DNA from: Pseudomonas sp. PDM18
Lineage (GTDB): Bacteria; Pseudomonadota; Gammaproteobacteria; Pseudomonadales; Pseudomonadaceae
DNA: 64,000 bases
NCBI RefSeq assembly: GCF_014852585.1
Contig: NZ_JACVBX010000001.1
Span: forward strand, 248,001-312,000
Direction of reading: 5' to 3'
Shown here: positions 53,480-64,000 of the stretch, in pieces
Layout of the letters: each line of letters opens with the position of its first letter
How positions within the stretch are numbered: position 1 is the stretch's first letter
The notes under the pieces: generated by a model
Database searches by the model: none
What the model was told of the DNA's origin: nothing
What the model saw: the letters and a program-made list of their open reading frames with translations, nothing else
Translations under genes and position numbers: made by a program

Positions 53480-54493
53480 ATGAACACCCTCACCCACCCG
53501 CCGACGCTCGCCGCCGCGCCGCCCCTGTGCGATGCACGCGGCCGCCTGAACAGTTCGGCCGTGGGCTGGTCGTCGCGGCCGCAGACGCTCTGCCAGCTTT
53601 CCGGCAACGCCGGCCGGCGCAAGCGCTGGAACCACTGGTGCATCAACGCGCCGGGCTGGATGCTCTCGATCACCATTGCCGACCTCGACTACCTGGGCTA
53701 CGGCGCCGTGTACTTCCTCGATCTGGAAACCGGACGGTCAGTGCACCGCACCCAGTTCAGCCCCTTCGGCCTGGGCTGCCACCTGCCGGACACGCCGAAC
53801 CAGACCCATGGCTTCGAACACGGCCAACTGCGCCTGGGCTTCGACGAGCAGCCCGGTCAGCTGCGCATCACCGCCTGCGCGCCGAACCTGGGCGGCCAGC
53901 CGCTGAACCTCTCCCTGGAAGTACAGCGTCCGGCGCACCTGGAGTCGGTCAATCTGGTGGTGCCCATGGGCGGTAAGTGCTTCCACGCCTGCAGTCGGCA
54001 GATGGGCCTGCCGATCAGTGGAAGTCTCACCCTCGGCAACAAGACCTACCGCTGCACCGAGGGCCAGAGCTTCGCCGCGTTGGATTTCGGCCGCGGCGTC
54101 TGGCCGTTCAATACCCAATGGACCCGCGCCGCCTTTGCCGCACCCGGTGGCATCGCCGGCAACTTCGGCGCCGGCTGGACGGAAAACAGCCACCTGAGCG
54201 AGAACGCCCTGTGGTTCGGCGGCGAGCTGCAGGCCCTGGACGGCCCTGTGGATATCCGTCAGTCCCCGCACGACCCGCTGTCACCCTGGCAGTTGAACAG
54301 CAGCGATGAGCGCGTCGACCTCATCTTCACCCCCCGCAAGCTGCACCGCGCCTGCCCGCGCCTGGGCCCGCTGTTTGCCGAGACCTGCCAGTGGTTCGGC
54401 CGCTTCGACGGCTCGCTGCGCAGCGCCGAGGGCGACCTGGTACCGGTCAATGGCGCACTGGGCTGGGTCGGCTCCACGCACGCTCGTTGGTAA
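53480..54493 (+). CDS. DUF2804 protein
   Basis: A 337-residue protein of the DUF2804 family, recognised by CDARGRLNSSAVGWSSRPQTLCQL near the N-terminus, KRWNHWCINAPGWMLSITIADLDYLGYGAVYFLD and the late FDFGRG-like LDFGRGVWPFNTQWTRAAFAA. It is predicted to be a soluble beta-rich (lipocalin-like) protein. Role unknown. No strong Shine-Dalgarno. PA0855 is the positional match. Confidence 0.85.
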   Translation: MNTLTHPPTLAAAPPLCDARGRLNSSAVGWSSRPQTLCQLSGNAGRRKRWNHWCINAPGWMLSITIADLDYLGYGAVYFLDLETGRSVHRTQFSPFGLGCHLPDTPNQTHGFEHGQLRLGFDEQPGQLRITACAPNLGGQPLNLSLEVQRPAHLESVNLVVPMGGKCFHACSRQMGLPISGSLTLGNKTYRCTEGQSFAALDFGRGVWPFNTQWTRAAFAAPGGIAGNFGAGWTENSHLSENALWFGGELQALDGPVDIRQSPHDPLSPWQLNSSDERVDLIFTPRKLHRACPRLGPLFAETCQWFGRFDGSLRSAEGDLVPVNGALGWVGSTHARW

Positions 54494-54614
54494 CTGCCTG
54501 TCCGTGAGCCTCGCACGCCATCCAAACCGCTCTATCACGGCCATTGAGCCAGAGTGGAACCCGGAAGCCTCGTAGCGGCCTAAACTGGCCGAGACCCTTT
54601 TCCGGAGAAGCACC

Positions 54615-56001
<1,387 letters not shown>

Positions 56002-56009
<8 letters not shown>

Positions 56010-56625
56010 GCCGACCCGCTCCGGCGCCACACCGATCGAGGGCGACGGCAAGCGCGTGCTGCTGGTGCTGGGTTCACCCAAGCCCGGCGGCTTCTGCCAT
56101 GCAGTGGCCGAGGCCTACGCCCACGGCGCCCGCGCAAAGGGCCATGTGGTGCACACGCTCAAGCTCGGCGAGATGAACTTCGACCCGGTGCTGCGCGGCG
56201 GCTACGAACAGAGCCAGAACCTAGAGCCGGACGTGCTCGAAGCCCAGCGGCAGATCCACTGGGCGCAGCACCTCGTGTTCGTCTACCCGATCTGGTGGGG
56301 CGGCCTGCCGGCGCTGCTGCAGGGCTTCTTCGACCGCGTACTGCAGCCGGGTTTCGCCTTCCGCTATCGCTCGCTGGAGTCCCGCGAGTTCGAGCCACTG
56401 CTGGGCGGCCGCAGCGCCGACCTGCTGGTCAGCCATGACCAGACCCACTGGCACTACCGCCTGCGCCAGGGCGCCCCAGCTCACCGGCAGATGACCCGCT
56501 GCATCCTCGCGCCCTGCGGCATCGCCCTGCACCAACTGGAGGAATTCAGCCCGGTGCGCGGCTCCGGCGAGGAGCAGCGGCAGGGCTGGCTGCGCCGGGC
56601 GGAGCAGTTGGGCACACAGGTGTGA
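56002..56625 (+). CDS. Flavodoxin-like NAD(P)H:quinone oxidoreductase
   Basis: A 207-residue protein of the KefF/NQO1 family: [20 protein letters not shown] near the N-terminus is the flavin-phosphate loop, and [29 protein letters not shown] (about 91-119) is the family signature of the active-site loop. Cytoplasmic, FAD or FMN dependent, two-electron quinone reduction. It starts within the last codons of fumC (8-nt overlap) and is coexpressed. PA0853 is the equivalent. Confidence 0.88.
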
Positions 56626-56787
56626 AGGGACGGCGGGTTGCGCTTGATGCGTAATCCGCCCTGCCGTCGACACTCCATTCAGAAGGCATTCCCCACGCCT
56701 TGGGAAACGCCCTACATCGCACCCAACCACCACTTCCCTAGCATGCCCACGCCCCAATCCGGGGTTCCTCTTGCCTCTGGAGGCAGC

Positions 56788-57468
56788 ATGCTTCGCAAAC
56801 TCTCCGCCGAAATGATCGGCACTTTCTGGCTGGTGTTCGGTGGTTGCGGCAGCGCCATCTTCGCGGCCCACGCCATCGGCGTGCTGGGTGTCGCCCTGGC
56901 CTTTGGTCTGACGGTCGTAACCATGGCCTATGCCATCGGCCCGATCTCCGGGTGCCACCTGAACCCCGCTGTCAGCCTCGGCCTGTGGGCCGGCGGCCGC
57001 TTCCGCACCGCTGAGCTGGTGCCGTACATCATCGCCCAGTGCATCGGCGGCGTTCTCGCCGGCGGCGCCCTGTACCTGATCGCCACCGGCAAGGCCGGCT
57101 TCGACCCGCTGACCGGCTTCGCCGCCAACGGTTACGCCGAAGGCTCGCCGAGCGGCTACAGCCTGCAGTCCGCGCTAATGATCGAAGTGCTGATGACCGC
57201 GTTCTTCCTGTTCGTGATCATGGGCGCCACCGACAAGATCGCGCCGGCAGGCTTCGCCCCGCTGGCCATCGGCCTGACCCTGGCGCTGATCCACCTGATC
57301 AGCATCCCGCTGACCAACACTTCGGTTAACCCGGCGCGCAGCCTGGGCGTGGCGATCTTCGCCGACCCGCTGTTCATGAAGCAGCTGTGGCTGTTCTGGG
57401 TTGCCCCGCTGGCTGGCGGCGTGATCGGTGCACTGGCCTACCGTCTGGTTCGTCCCTCCAACGACTGA
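56788..57468 (+). CDS. aqpZ: Aquaporin Z
   Basis: The 226-residue water channel with six membrane helices and two half-helices. NPA motifs at 59-61 ([11 protein letters not shown]) and 181-183 ([10 protein letters not shown]). The selectivity-filter residues fit water rather than glycerol: Phe39, His169, Thr178, Arg184. GGAGG lies 5 nt before ATG 56788. A strong terminator follows. The frame is open 50 codons upstream without support. Confidence 0.95.
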   Translation: MLRKLSAEMIGTFWLVFGGCGSAIFAAHAIGVLGVALAFGLTVVTMAYAIGPISGCHLNPAVSLGLWAGGRFRTAELVPYIIAQCIGGVLAGGALYLIATGKAGFDPLTGFAANGYAEGSPSGYSLQSALMIEVLMTAFFLFVIMGATDKIAPAGFAPLAIGLTLALIHLISIPLTNTSVNPARSLGVAIFADPLFMKQLWLFWVAPLAGGVIGALAYRLVRPSND

Positions 57469-57483
57469 ACCTTGCTGTGACAA

Positions 57484-57513
57484 GAAAACGGGCGCCTTCG
57501 GGCGCCCGTTTTC
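57484..57513. terminator. Rho-independent terminator after aqpZ
   Basis: GAAAACGGGCGCC-TTCG-GGCGCCCGTTTTC, a 13-bp perfect stem with the stable TTCG loop. Confidence 0.9.
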
Positions 57514-57538
57514 GTTGGTGTTCAGCCTTGCCGGAGTT

Positions 57539-57616
57539 GTAGGAGCGAGCTTGCTCGCGAACCCGCCCGGCTTCGGTGCCGCCGGGAAATCTGTTCGCGA
57601 GCAAGCTCGCTCCTAC
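57539..57616. repeat. REP-like palindrome pair, family A
   Basis: GTAGGAGCGAGCTTGCTCGC and GCGAGCAAGCTCGCTCCTAC around a GCCCGGC-containing centre; it sits between the aqpZ terminator and the EamA gene. Confidence 0.85.
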
Positions 57617-57654
57617 AGTTTCTTCGCCGGCCCATCGGATAGACTTCCAATGCC

Positions 57655-57685
57655 GTAGGGAGGATAACGCCAGCGGCGTTATCCA
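57655..57685. repeat. Single-arm family B repeat
   Basis: GTAGGGAGGATAACGCC...GGCGTTATCC; only the GCG-type hairpin is present. Confidence 0.7.
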
Positions 57686-57700
57686 TCGTTGACCGCCGAC

Positions 57701-58660
57701 TCAGACGTCAGCCATGCGCGAGCGTCGCGCGCGGTAGCTACGCAGCAGCGAAGGGGCCAGCGCGGTGAGCGCCGAGCCGCTGACCACCAGCAGCGCGCCG
57801 AGATAAGCCAGGCCATTGAGCTCTTCGGGCGGCACGAACTCCGGCCACAGCGAGGCAGCCAGCGCCACCGAGGCGAAGGTCACCAGCGGCGTGATCGCCA
57901 GGGTCGCGCTGACCCGCGACGCCTCCCAGTGCGCCAGCGCCTCGGCGAAGGCGCCGTAGGCCACCAGGGTGTTCAGGCAGCAGGCCAGCAGCAGCCAGCC
58001 CTGCAGCGGCGACAGGTCCAGCGCCTCCAGCGGATGCGCCCAGGGCGTGAGCAGCGCGCCGCAGCCCAGGTAGATCACCATCATCACCTGCACCGAGGTC
58101 CACTGGGTCAGCAGCTGTTTCTGCGCCAGGCCATAGAAGGTCCAGATGAAGGCGGCGAAGACCACGATGAGCACACCGGTGGTGTACTCGCCGAGGGACC
58201 CGAACAACTCGGCCAGGCGCTGGTTGAAGAACAGCCCGAAACCAAAGACCAGCACCGCAAGGCCGAGCGCCTGGCCGATGCTGAAGCTTTCCTTGAAGAC
58301 GAACAGGCTGCCCAGCAGCAGGAGGATCGGCGCGATCTGGATCACCAGTTGCGTGGTCCCCGGCGTTAGCAGGCGCAGGCCGATCAGGTAGCAGACGTAG
58401 TTGCCGGTCAGGCCGAGGATGGCGACCAGCACCAATCCCTTGCCGCGCTTGCCCAGCGGCGAGAAGCGCGGCAACTGGCGGGTGAGGCCCAGGTAGATGA
58501 ACAGCAGGCCACCGGACACCACCAGGCGAAACCAGGTGACGGTGATCGGGTCCATGACCTTCAGGACTTCCTTGAGCTTGATCGGCAGGATGCCCCACAG
58601 GACGGCGGTGACCAGGGCAAGGAACAGGCCGAATTGCCAGCGGCCGGATGAAACGTGCAT
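57701..58660 (-). CDS. EamA/DMT-superfamily transporter
   Basis: A 319-residue membrane protein with ten helices in two EamA repeats (about 10-145 and 155-295). Start placed at MHVSSGRWQFG because GAGG lies 5 nt upstream; ATG 58690 is 10 codons earlier without an RBS. The two halves show the TAVLWGILPI and AAFIWTFYGLAQ membrane signatures. Export of an amino acid or metabolite is typical of the superfamily; substrate unknown. Confidence 0.85.
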   Translation of the reverse strand: MHVSSGRWQFGLFLALVTAVLWGILPIKLKEVLKVMDPITVTWFRLVVSGGLLFIYLGLTRQLPRFSPLGKRGKGLVLVAILGLTGNYVCYLIGLRLLTPGTTQLVIQIAPILLLLGSLFVFKESFSIGQALGLAVLVFGFGLFFNQRLAELFGSLGEYTTGVLIVVFAAFIWTFYGLAQKQLLTQWTSVQVMMVIYLGCGALLTPWAHPLEALDLSPLQGWLLLACCLNTLVAYGAFAEALAHWEASRVSATLAITPLVTFASVALAASLWPEFVPPEELNGLAYLGALLVVSGSALTALAPSLLRSYRARRSRMADV

Positions 58661-58753
58661 GGGAGCCTCGACGCGTGTGCGGTCCGCCATGCTAAGTCAT
58701 GGCGGTATCGCCCCATAGGAACAGTTGGCCTGCGCAACTGTTCCGGTCGCCGC

Positions 58754-59173
58754 TCAGATCAGGGTCGAGAGGCGCAGCAGCCACCAGATCAGGATGATCA
58801 GCTGGACGAAGAAGGCGGCGAAGCGCACCCAAACCGCCAGCGCGGAGGTGCTGAGCAGGTGCACCACCGATTGGACGATGCGCGCCACCAGCAGGGTCGG
58901 CGCCAGCGGATCGGTGATCACTGTCTGCTGGGTGACCATGGCGTACAGCAGCACGGCGCAGAACAACGGCACGTTCTCCACGCAGTTGGCGTGGGCGCGC
59001 ACCAGGCGCTGGCCGAAGGTGCCAGGGGTGTTGCTGCCGTCAGCGGCGAAGACGTTGACCTTCATGCGGCCGGACATCACCAGGAGGCCGCGCTGATTAA
59101 CCACCAGCAGGACCAGCAGCACGGTCCAGGCGACCAGGCCGAGCAACGCGAAGGCAGAGGGACTCAGGGACAT
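58754..59173 (-). CDS. MAPEG-family membrane protein
   Basis: The 139-residue protein with four predicted helices. The block FGQRLVRAHANCVENVPLFCAVLL (about 56-79) is the MAPEG signature RxxRAxxNxxE. Members are glutathione-dependent transferases or peroxidases, but bacterial homologues are largely uncharacterised. ATG 59173 has AAGGAG 6 nt upstream; 27 more codons are open upstream. Confidence 0.88.
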   Translation of the reverse strand: MSLSPSAFALLGLVAWTVLLVLLVVNQRGLLVMSGRMKVNVFAADGSNTPGTFGQRLVRAHANCVENVPLFCAVLLYAMVTQQTVITDPLAPTLLVARIVQSVVHLLSTSALAVWVRFAAFFVQLIILIWWLLRLSTLI

Positions 59174-59303
59174 GCGGGACTCCTTTCTCTTGTTGGTTTG
59201 AGCGGAGTCTAGAGAAAGTAGAGCAATTGCTCTAGCCATGAATCGCCGGCGCAAAGGTGGGCAGAGCCTGTCGTCCAGCCCGACGCCATACTCGCAAAAG
59301 AAA

Positions 59304-59331
59304 ACGGGCAGCCCGTCGCCAGACTGCCCGT
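59304..59331 (-). terminator. Terminator of the ssu operon
   Basis: ACGGGCAG, 12-nt loop, CTGCCCGT; on the minus strand it is followed by TTTTCTTTTG. About 20 nt after the ssuF stop. Confidence 0.8.
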
Positions 59332-59349
59332 TCTTTTCCAGCGCAGCAT

Positions 59350-59565
59350 TTACAGCTTGGCGATGGAAACCTCGGTGGATTTCACGAAGGCGATCACTTC
59401 GCTGCCGATGGCCAGCTCCAGCTCCTTCACGGAACGGGTGGTGATCACCGAGGTCACGATGCCGGCGGCGGTCTGCACGTCGATTTCCGACAGCACATCG
59501 CCTTCGACGATCTCCTTGATGGTGCCTTTGAACTGGTTGCGGACGTTGATGGCTTTGATGGTCAT
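59350..59565 (-). CDS. ssuF: SsuF, molybdopterin-binding-like (Mop/TOBE) protein
   Basis: A 71-residue single-Mop-domain protein, starting MTIKAINVRNQFKGTIKEIV, with the ligand-binding V(L)SEIDVQTA...VTSVITTRSV stretch. It is the last gene of the ssu operon, the position of ssuF in Pseudomonas putida ssuEADCBF, where it is required for full use of organosulfur compounds. The Mop fold usually binds molybdate, so how it serves a flavin-based desulfonation is unclear. Gap from ssuB: 39 nt. Confidence 0.88.
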   Translation of the reverse strand: MTIKAINVRNQFKGTIKEIVEGDVLSEIDVQTAAGIVTSVITTRSVKELELAIGSEVIAFVKSTEVSIAKL

Positions 59566-59604
59566 GGCGTAGCTCCTTGGGAGAATCGGGTATTCACTGT
59601 GGGT

Positions 59605-60432
59605 TCAAAGCGCCCAGCGCAATTGCGTGGGCAGTGGGGAAACAGGTTCCGGCTCGGGCGGCTGGGCCGGCAGCGACAGCACGCGTTCGAGCACTTCGGC
59701 TTCCAGCGCGGCGAGCCTCGCCGAACCACGGGCGCGCGGTCGGTGCAGTTCGACATTGAGGTCCAGGCCGATCTCGCCGTCCTCGATGAGGATCACCCGG
59801 TCGGCGATGGCGACCGCCTCGGCGACGTCGTGGGTGACCAGCAGCACGGTGAAGCCATGCTGCTGCCAGAGGTTCTCGATCAGCTGCTGCATCTCGATGC
59901 GGGTCAGGGCATCCAGCGCGCCCAGCGGCTCGTCGAGCAGCAGCAGGCGCGGCTGGTGGATCAGCGCACGAGCCAGGGCCACGCGCTGCTTCTGGCCGCC
60001 GGACAAAGCCGCCGGCCACTCGTTGGCGCGGTCGGACAATCCCACCGCTGCCAGCGCTTCCAGCGCTTTCGGACGCCAGTCGCCCTTGAGGCCCAGGCCG
60101 ACGTTGTCGATCACCCGCTTCCAAGGCAGCAGGCGCGAATCCTGGAACATCAGGCGGGTTTCCTCGCGGGCGCTTTCCAGCGGCGCGGAGCCAGCCAGCA
60201 AATGACCGTCGCTGGCTTCATCGAGCCCGGCCAGCAGACGCAGCAGGGTGCTCTTGCCGCAGCCGCTGCGACCGACAATGGCGACGAACTGGCCAGCGGG
60301 AATCCGCAGGTCGATGCCCTTGAGCACTTCGCGGTCGCCGAAGCGCTTGCGCACGTTTTCCAGTGCCAGCGGAATGCCTTTCTTGAGCTGCTGGGGAAGC
60401 TGCTTTTGAGACAGAGGATTTACTGCGTTCAT
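59605..60432 (-). CDS. ssuB: Aliphatic sulfonate ABC transporter ATP-binding protein
   Basis: The 275-residue ATPase of sulfonate import. Walker [11 protein letters not shown] (about 53-62), signature [15 protein letters not shown], Walker [13 protein letters not shown], and [15 protein letters not shown]. The C-terminal extension (about 225-275, Pro-rich) exceeds a minimal nitrate/sulfonate-type ATPase. Its ATG overlaps the ssuC stop by four bases (ATGA). Confidence 0.95.
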   Translation of the reverse strand: MNAVNPLSQKQLPQQLKKGIPLALENVRKRFGDREVLKGIDLRIPAGQFVAIVGRSGCGKSTLLRLLAGLDEASDGHLLAGSAPLESAREETRLMFQDSRLLPWKRVIDNVGLGLKGDWRPKALEALAAVGLSDRANEWPAALSGGQKQRVALARALIHQPRLLLLDEPLGALDALTRIEMQQLIENLWQQHGFTVLLVTHDVAEAVAIADRVILIEDGEIGLDLNVELHRPRARGSARLAALEAEVLERVLSLPAQPPEPEPVSPLPTQLRWAL

Positions 60433-61217
60433 GCCGCACCTCCCTTGACCTGATAAGCCGGGTGCCAGCGCAGCCAGACGCGTTCCAGGCCGCGGGCGGC
60501 GAGGTCGGCGAGCTTGCCGAGCACGGCGTAGAGGAGGATCGCCAGCACCACCACGTCGGTCTGCAGGAACTCCCGGGCATTCATCGCCAGATAACCGATG
60601 CCAGAGTTGGCGGAGATGGTTTCGGCGACGATCAGGGTCAGCCACATGAAGCCCAGGGCGAAGCGCACGCCGACGAGGATCGAGGGCAGCGCGCCGGGCA
60701 GGATCACCTGGCGGAACAGCGCAAAGCCGGATAGCCCGTAGCTGCGCGACATTTCCAGCAGGCCCGGATCGATGTTGCGAATGCCGTGGTAGGTGTTGAG
60801 GTAGATCGGGAACAGCGTGCCGAGGGCGACCAGGAATATCTTCGCCGACTCGTCGATGCCGAACCACAGGATCACCAACGGGATCAGCGCCAGGTGCGGC
60901 ACGTTGCGGATCATCTGCACAGAACTGTCGAGGAAGCGCTCGCCCCATTTCGACAGGCCGGTAATCAGGCCCAGCACGAGGCCGATACTGCCGCCGATGA
61001 CGAAGCCGACAGCGGCGCGCCAGGTGCTGATCGCCAAGTGCTGCCAAAGCTCGCCGCTGACCACCAGGTGATAGCCAGCTTCGGCCACGGCGCTGGGCGC
61101 TGGGAGGATGCGGCTGGACAGCCAGCCGAATTCCACCGCCAGCTGCCAGATGACCACCAGGCCTACCGGCAATGCCCAGGGCGCGAGGCGCTGGGCAAGG
61201 TTGTTGGTAACGCTCAT
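60429..61217 (-). CDS. ssuC: Aliphatic sulfonate ABC transporter permease
   Basis: The 262-residue inner-membrane permease with six helices and the coupling motif around [35 protein letters not shown] (about 155-190). The start ATG 61217 has GGAGAG 5 nt upstream. It lies 34 nt after ssuD and overlaps ssuB by four bases. It should form a homodimer with SsuB. Confidence 0.95.
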   Translation of the reverse strand: MSVTNNLAQRLAPWALPVGLVVIWQLAVEFGWLSSRILPAPSAVAEAGYHLVVSGELWQHLAISTWRAAVGFVIGGSIGLVLGLITGLSKWGERFLDSSVQMIRNVPHLALIPLVILWFGIDESAKIFLVALGTLFPIYLNTYHGIRNIDPGLLEMSRSYGLSGFALFRQVILPGALPSILVGVRFALGFMWLTLIVAETISANSGIGYLAMNAREFLQTDVVVLAILLYAVLGKLADLAARGLERVWLRWHPAYQVKGGAA

Positions 61218-61251
61218 CTCATCTCTCCGGATTCTTCGGTCGCTACGGGAG

Positions 61252-62400
61252 TCAGCTGGCAGACGCCTGTTTCGGCAGGATGTCGTTGGCGACCATCTCG
61301 CCGAACGGGCTGACGTAGCCACGCGCCTGCGGTGCCTGCGCCTGAGCGAGGTCCAGATGCGGGAAGAGCAGTTCGGCGACCCGGTAGGACTCTTCCAGGT
61401 GCGGATAGCCGGAGAAGATGAAGGTATCGATGCCGAGGTCCGCGTACTCCTTCACGCGCGCCGCCACGGTCGGACCGTCGCCCACCAGCGCGGTGCCTGC
61501 GCCGCCACGCACCAGGCCGACGCCGGCCCAGAGGTTGGGGCTGACTTCCAGGTTGTCCTTGTTGCCGCCATGCAGGGCGGCCATGCGTTGCTGGCCGACG
61601 GAATCGAAGCGCGCCAGCGAAGCCTGGGCGCGGGCGATGGTCTCATCGTCCAGGTGGGAAATCAGTCGGTCGGCGGCCTGCCAGGCTTCCTCGTTGGTCT
61701 CGCGGACGATCACATGCAGGCGGATGCCGAAGCGCACGCTGCGGCCCTGCTTGGCAGCCTTCTCGCGCACCTGGGCGATCTTCTCGGCGACAGCGGCCGG
61801 CGGCTCGCCCCAGGTCAGGTACAGCTCGACCTGCTCAGCGGCGAGGTCCTGGGCCGCATCGGAAGAGCCACCGAAATACAGCGGCGGACGCGGCTGCTGG
61901 ATCGGCGGATAGAGCAGCTTGGCGCCCTTCACCTGAAGGTGCTTGCCGTCGTAGTCGACAGTCTCGCCTTCCAGCACGCGGCGCCAGATGCGGGTGAACT
62001 CGACCGAGGCTTCGTAGCGCTCGGCGTGGCTCAGGTGCAGACCGTCACCGGCCAGTTCGTCTGGATCGCCACCAGTCACCAGGTTGAACAGCGCGCGCCC
62101 GCCGGAGAGCCGGTCAAGGGTTGCGGCCTGGCGAGCGGCCACGGTCGGGGAAATGATGCCCGGGCGCAGGGCGACCAGGAATTTCAGGCGCTGGGTTACT
62201 GGGATCAAGGAGGCGGCTACCAGCCAGGAGTCCTCGCAGGAGCGGCCGGTGGGGATCAGCACGCCGCCAAAACCGAGGCGGTCGGCGGCCTGGGCGACCT
62301 GTTGCAGATAACCGTGGTCCACGGCGCGGGCGCCTTCGGCGGTGCCCAGGTAATGGCCGTCGCCGTGGGTCGGCAGGAACCAGAAGATGTTGAGACTCAT
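61252..62400 (-). CDS. ssuD: FMNH2-dependent alkanesulfonate monooxygenase
   Basis: Releases sulfite from C2-C10 alkanesulfonates using FMNH2 supplied by SsuE. The 382-residue bacterial-luciferase-like TIM barrel begins [35 protein letters not shown] contains the conserved Cys/active-site stretch, and [18 protein letters not shown] and [19 protein letters not shown] are typical of SsuD. Length matches E. coli SsuD (381). A family A repeat separates it from ssuA. Confidence 0.95.
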   Translation of the reverse strand: MSLNIFWFLPTHGDGHYLGTAEGARAVDHGYLQQVAQAADRLGFGGVLIPTGRSCEDSWLVAASLIPVTQRLKFLVALRPGIISPTVAARQAATLDRLSGGRALFNLVTGGDPDELAGDGLHLSHAERYEASVEFTRIWRRVLEGETVDYDGKHLQVKGAKLLYPPIQQPRPPLYFGGSSDAAQDLAAEQVELYLTWGEPPAAVAEKIAQVREKAAKQGRSVRFGIRLHVIVRETNEEAWQAADRLISHLDDETIARAQASLARFDSVGQQRMAALHGGNKDNLEVSPNLWAGVGLVRGGAGTALVGDGPTVAARVKEYADLGIDTFIFSGYPHLEESYRVAELLFPHLDLAQAQAPQARGYVSPFGEMVANDILPKQASAS

Positions 62401-62476
62401 CGCAGTAACTCCAGATAAGCGCGCCGGCGTGGCGTAGCCGCGCGATGATGGGATTCGTGTACGGGGCGTTTTTTTC

Positions 62477-62555
62477 GTAGGAGCGAGCTTGCTCGCGAAC
62501 GGACTACCCGGCAGCCCTGGAGCTGGGCGGGTTCGCGAGCAAGCTCGCTCCTACA
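62477..62555. repeat. REP-like palindrome pair, family A, inside the ssu operon
   Basis: GTAGGAGCGAGCTTGCTCGC and GCGAGCAAGCTCGCTCCTAC; it begins 6 nt after the ssuA stop and ends 77 nt before the ssuD start. Confidence 0.85.
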
Positions 62556-62561
62556 GGTATG

Positions 62562-63527
62562 TCACTGGGCAGTGGCGACCTTGGCCGGAGCCGTCCAGAC
62601 CACGTCCTTGATGCTCAGCTTCTTGGGAATCAGCTTCAGGTCGGTGAAGGTGTCGGCAATTTTCTGTTGCGCAGCGGTGACGTCGGGGGTGATCGGCTGG
62701 GCGCCGTAGCCCTGGCGTTTCACGGCGGTGAAGGTGATGTCTGCCGGCAGGCCGAGCAGCGGCGCGACCTGGTCGGTGACCTGCTGCGGATTCTGCTGCG
62801 ACCACTCGCCGACCGAGCGCACTTCGTCGATCAGGGTGGTGATCACCTGCGGGTGGTTGTTCGCGTAGGGGCGGGTCGCGAGGTAGAACTGGTGGTTATC
62901 CACAAGGCCGGTGCCGTCCACCAGGGTGCGGGCGGAAAGTTGCTTCTCGGCGGCGGCCTGGTACGGGTCCCAGATCACCCAGGCATCTACGCTACCGCGT
63001 TCGAAGGCGGCGCGGGCGTCGGCCGGCGGCAGGTACACGGGCTGGATGTCGGTGTATTTCAGGCCAGCCTTCTCCAGGGCGCGCACCAGCAGGTAGTGCA
63101 CGTTGGACCCCTTGTTCAGGGCGACCTTCTTGCCTTTGAGCTCGGCCACGGATTTGATCGGCGAATCCTTGGGCAGCAGGATCGCTTCGCTGGTCGGCGC
63201 CGGCGGTTCGTGCGCGACATAGACCAGATCGGCGCCAGCGGCCTGGGCGAACACCGGCGGAGTTTCGCCGGTGACGCCGAAGTCGATGCTGCCGACATTC
63301 AGGCCTTCGAGCAGCTGCGGGCCGCCGGGGAATTCGGTCCACTGCACCTTGACGCCCTGCTCGGCCAGGCGCTTCTCCAGCGTGCCACGGGCCTTGAGCA
63401 GCACCAGGGTGCCGTACTTCTGGTAGCCGATACGCACGGTACCGGGTTGTTCGTCTGCCTGGGCGTTGTAGGACAGGGCCGCGATCAGCAGGGCCGCCAG
63501 TCCACTACGCAAAGTGAGTGTCCGCAT
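62562..63527 (-). CDS. ssuA: Aliphatic sulfonate-binding periplasmic protein
   Basis: The 321-residue receptor of the Ssu importer. A signal peptide (about 1-24, MRTLTLRSGLAALLIAALSYNAQA) precedes the family core: IGYQKYGTLVLLKARGTLEKRL, VQWTEFPGGPQLLEGLNVGSIDFGVTGETPPVFAQAAG and GSVDAWVIWDPYQAAAEKQL, the blocks that bind the sulfonate head group. It lies 149 nt downstream of ssuE and 161 nt upstream of ssuD. Confidence 0.95.
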   Translation of the reverse strand: MRTLTLRSGLAALLIAALSYNAQADEQPGTVRIGYQKYGTLVLLKARGTLEKRLAEQGVKVQWTEFPGGPQLLEGLNVGSIDFGVTGETPPVFAQAAGADLVYVAHEPPAPTSEAILLPKDSPIKSVAELKGKKVALNKGSNVHYLLVRALEKAGLKYTDIQPVYLPPADARAAFERGSVDAWVIWDPYQAAAEKQLSARTLVDGTGLVDNHQFYLATRPYANNHPQVITTLIDEVRSVGEWSQQNPQQVTDQVAPLLGLPADITFTAVKRQGYGAQPITPDVTAAQQKIADTFTDLKLIPKKLSIKDVVWTAPAKVATAQ

Positions 63528-63676
63528 GGGAGTGCTCCTTTATCGAGTGTGCTTGCCGGACCTGCGGTCCCGTTGTCGGGACGGTGAGGGCCATCTATTG
63601 GTTTAAACGCAGTGGTAATCCGCGGGGGACGCTTGCCGGGTTGGGGCTGGGCGTTCGCCTGCGTTGAATGTGTCGG

Positions 63677-64000
63677 TCAGATGCTCCAGCGGGCGTTGAT
63701 CAGCCGTTCGTTGAGCAGGTTCGGGTCAATGGGTTTCGGGCGGCGCGCGAGGGCACCGTGGAACTGTTCCAGGGATTCCAGCAGTCGGTGTTCGAGAGTC
63801 GGCTCCAGGCGCGCCGGGGTATTGCCCTCGGGGTATTGCACCTGGCTCTCCTCGGCGAACACGCCGTGCAGGGTTTCCTGGGCCTTCAACGCAGCGAGGA
63901 CTGGCTTGAGTGCGTAGTCCACCGCCAGCATGTGCGCATTGCTACCGCCAGTAGCCAGGGGCAGCACCACCTTGTGCGCCAGTGCCCGCTCCGGCAGCAG
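63677..64000 (-). CDS. ssuE: NADPH-dependent FMN reductase SsuE, C-terminal part
   Basis: Supplies FMNH2 to SsuD. Only the last 107 codons are inside the window: [31 protein letters not shown] is the family's flavin-contact stretch, and the protein ends [11 protein letters not shown]. The frame is open to the right edge, so the gene continues beyond it. First gene of ssuEADCBF. The truncation is the window edge. Confidence 0.92.
   Translation of the reverse strand: MLPERALAHKVVLPLATGGSNAHMLAVDYALKPVLAALKAQETLHGVFAEESQVQYPEGNTPARLEPTLEHRLLESLEQFHGALARRPKPIDPNLLNERLINARWSI

Overview
The window is a chromosomal segment of a high-GC gammaproteobacterium. Its gene order and protein sequences point to Pseudomonas, within or next to the P. 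aeruginosa / P. nitroreducens / P. citronellolis part of the genus. From memory, two blocks follow the PAO1 order: argR-aot/aru (PA0888-PA0899) and fumC-bolA-rbdA-hpd-aroP-mliC (PA0853-PA0867). In PAO1 these blocks lie close together; here about 25 kb of mostly catabolic and transport genes separates them. No tRNA, rRNA, CRISPR array, insertion sequence, phage gene or integrase is visible.

Region by region. (1) 1-9951: aotJQMOP-argR (arginine/ornithine ABC uptake and the AraC-type regulator ArgR) followed by aruCFGD (arginine succinyltransferase pathway), all on the minus strand. aruD runs off the left edge. (2) 10298-15543: PitA phosphate transporter, PPK2 polyphosphate kinase and a PvdQ-type N-terminal-nucleophile acylase. 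(3) 15889-27017: a run of divergent regulator/target pairs (AraC with a TauD-like dioxygenase, LysR with an AbrB-family membrane protein, TetR with an MFS pump, LysR with a short-chain dehydrogenase, MerR with an Old-Yellow-Enzyme homologue) and a flavin amine oxidase whose domain order looks circularly permuted. (4) 27227-34355: glycolate utilisation, with glcC divergent from glcDEFG and then the permease glcA. (5) 34547-36703: ribosome-rescue hydrolase arfB, a Tsx-like outer-membrane channel and the lysozyme inhibitor mliC. (6) 36795-41164: tyrosine catabolism (hpd, maiA, an AroP-type permease and a divergent AraC regulator). (7) 41165-48874: a repeat-rich gap, an XapX protein, a quinone oxidoreductase, a TenA/PqqC-like protein, the c-di-GMP protein RbdA and an inserted LuxR/methyltransferase pair. 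(8) 48875-57468: ABC exporter, DsbA-like protein, trhO, bolA, DUF2059, DUF2804, fumC, quinone reductase and aqpZ. (9) 57701-64000: an EamA transporter, a MAPEG protein and the sulfonate operon ssuEADCBF, with ssuE cut by the right edge.

Intergenic DNA carries three palindromic repeat families: A, REP-like GAGCGAGCTTGCTCGC pairs; B, paired GGATAAC/GTTATCC hairpins flanked by GTAGGG; C, CCCTCTCCC hairpins. A 200-bp run of nested hairpins lies at 41371-41571.

The observations most worth following up are the circularly permuted amine oxidase, the identical ArgR promoter geometry at aotJ and aruC, the multi-hairpin element at 41371-41571, the two-palindrome B repeats, a 26-codon Cys-rich small ORF with a strong Shine-Dalgarno sequence upstream of the acylase, and the LuxR/methyltransferase insertion beside rbdA.
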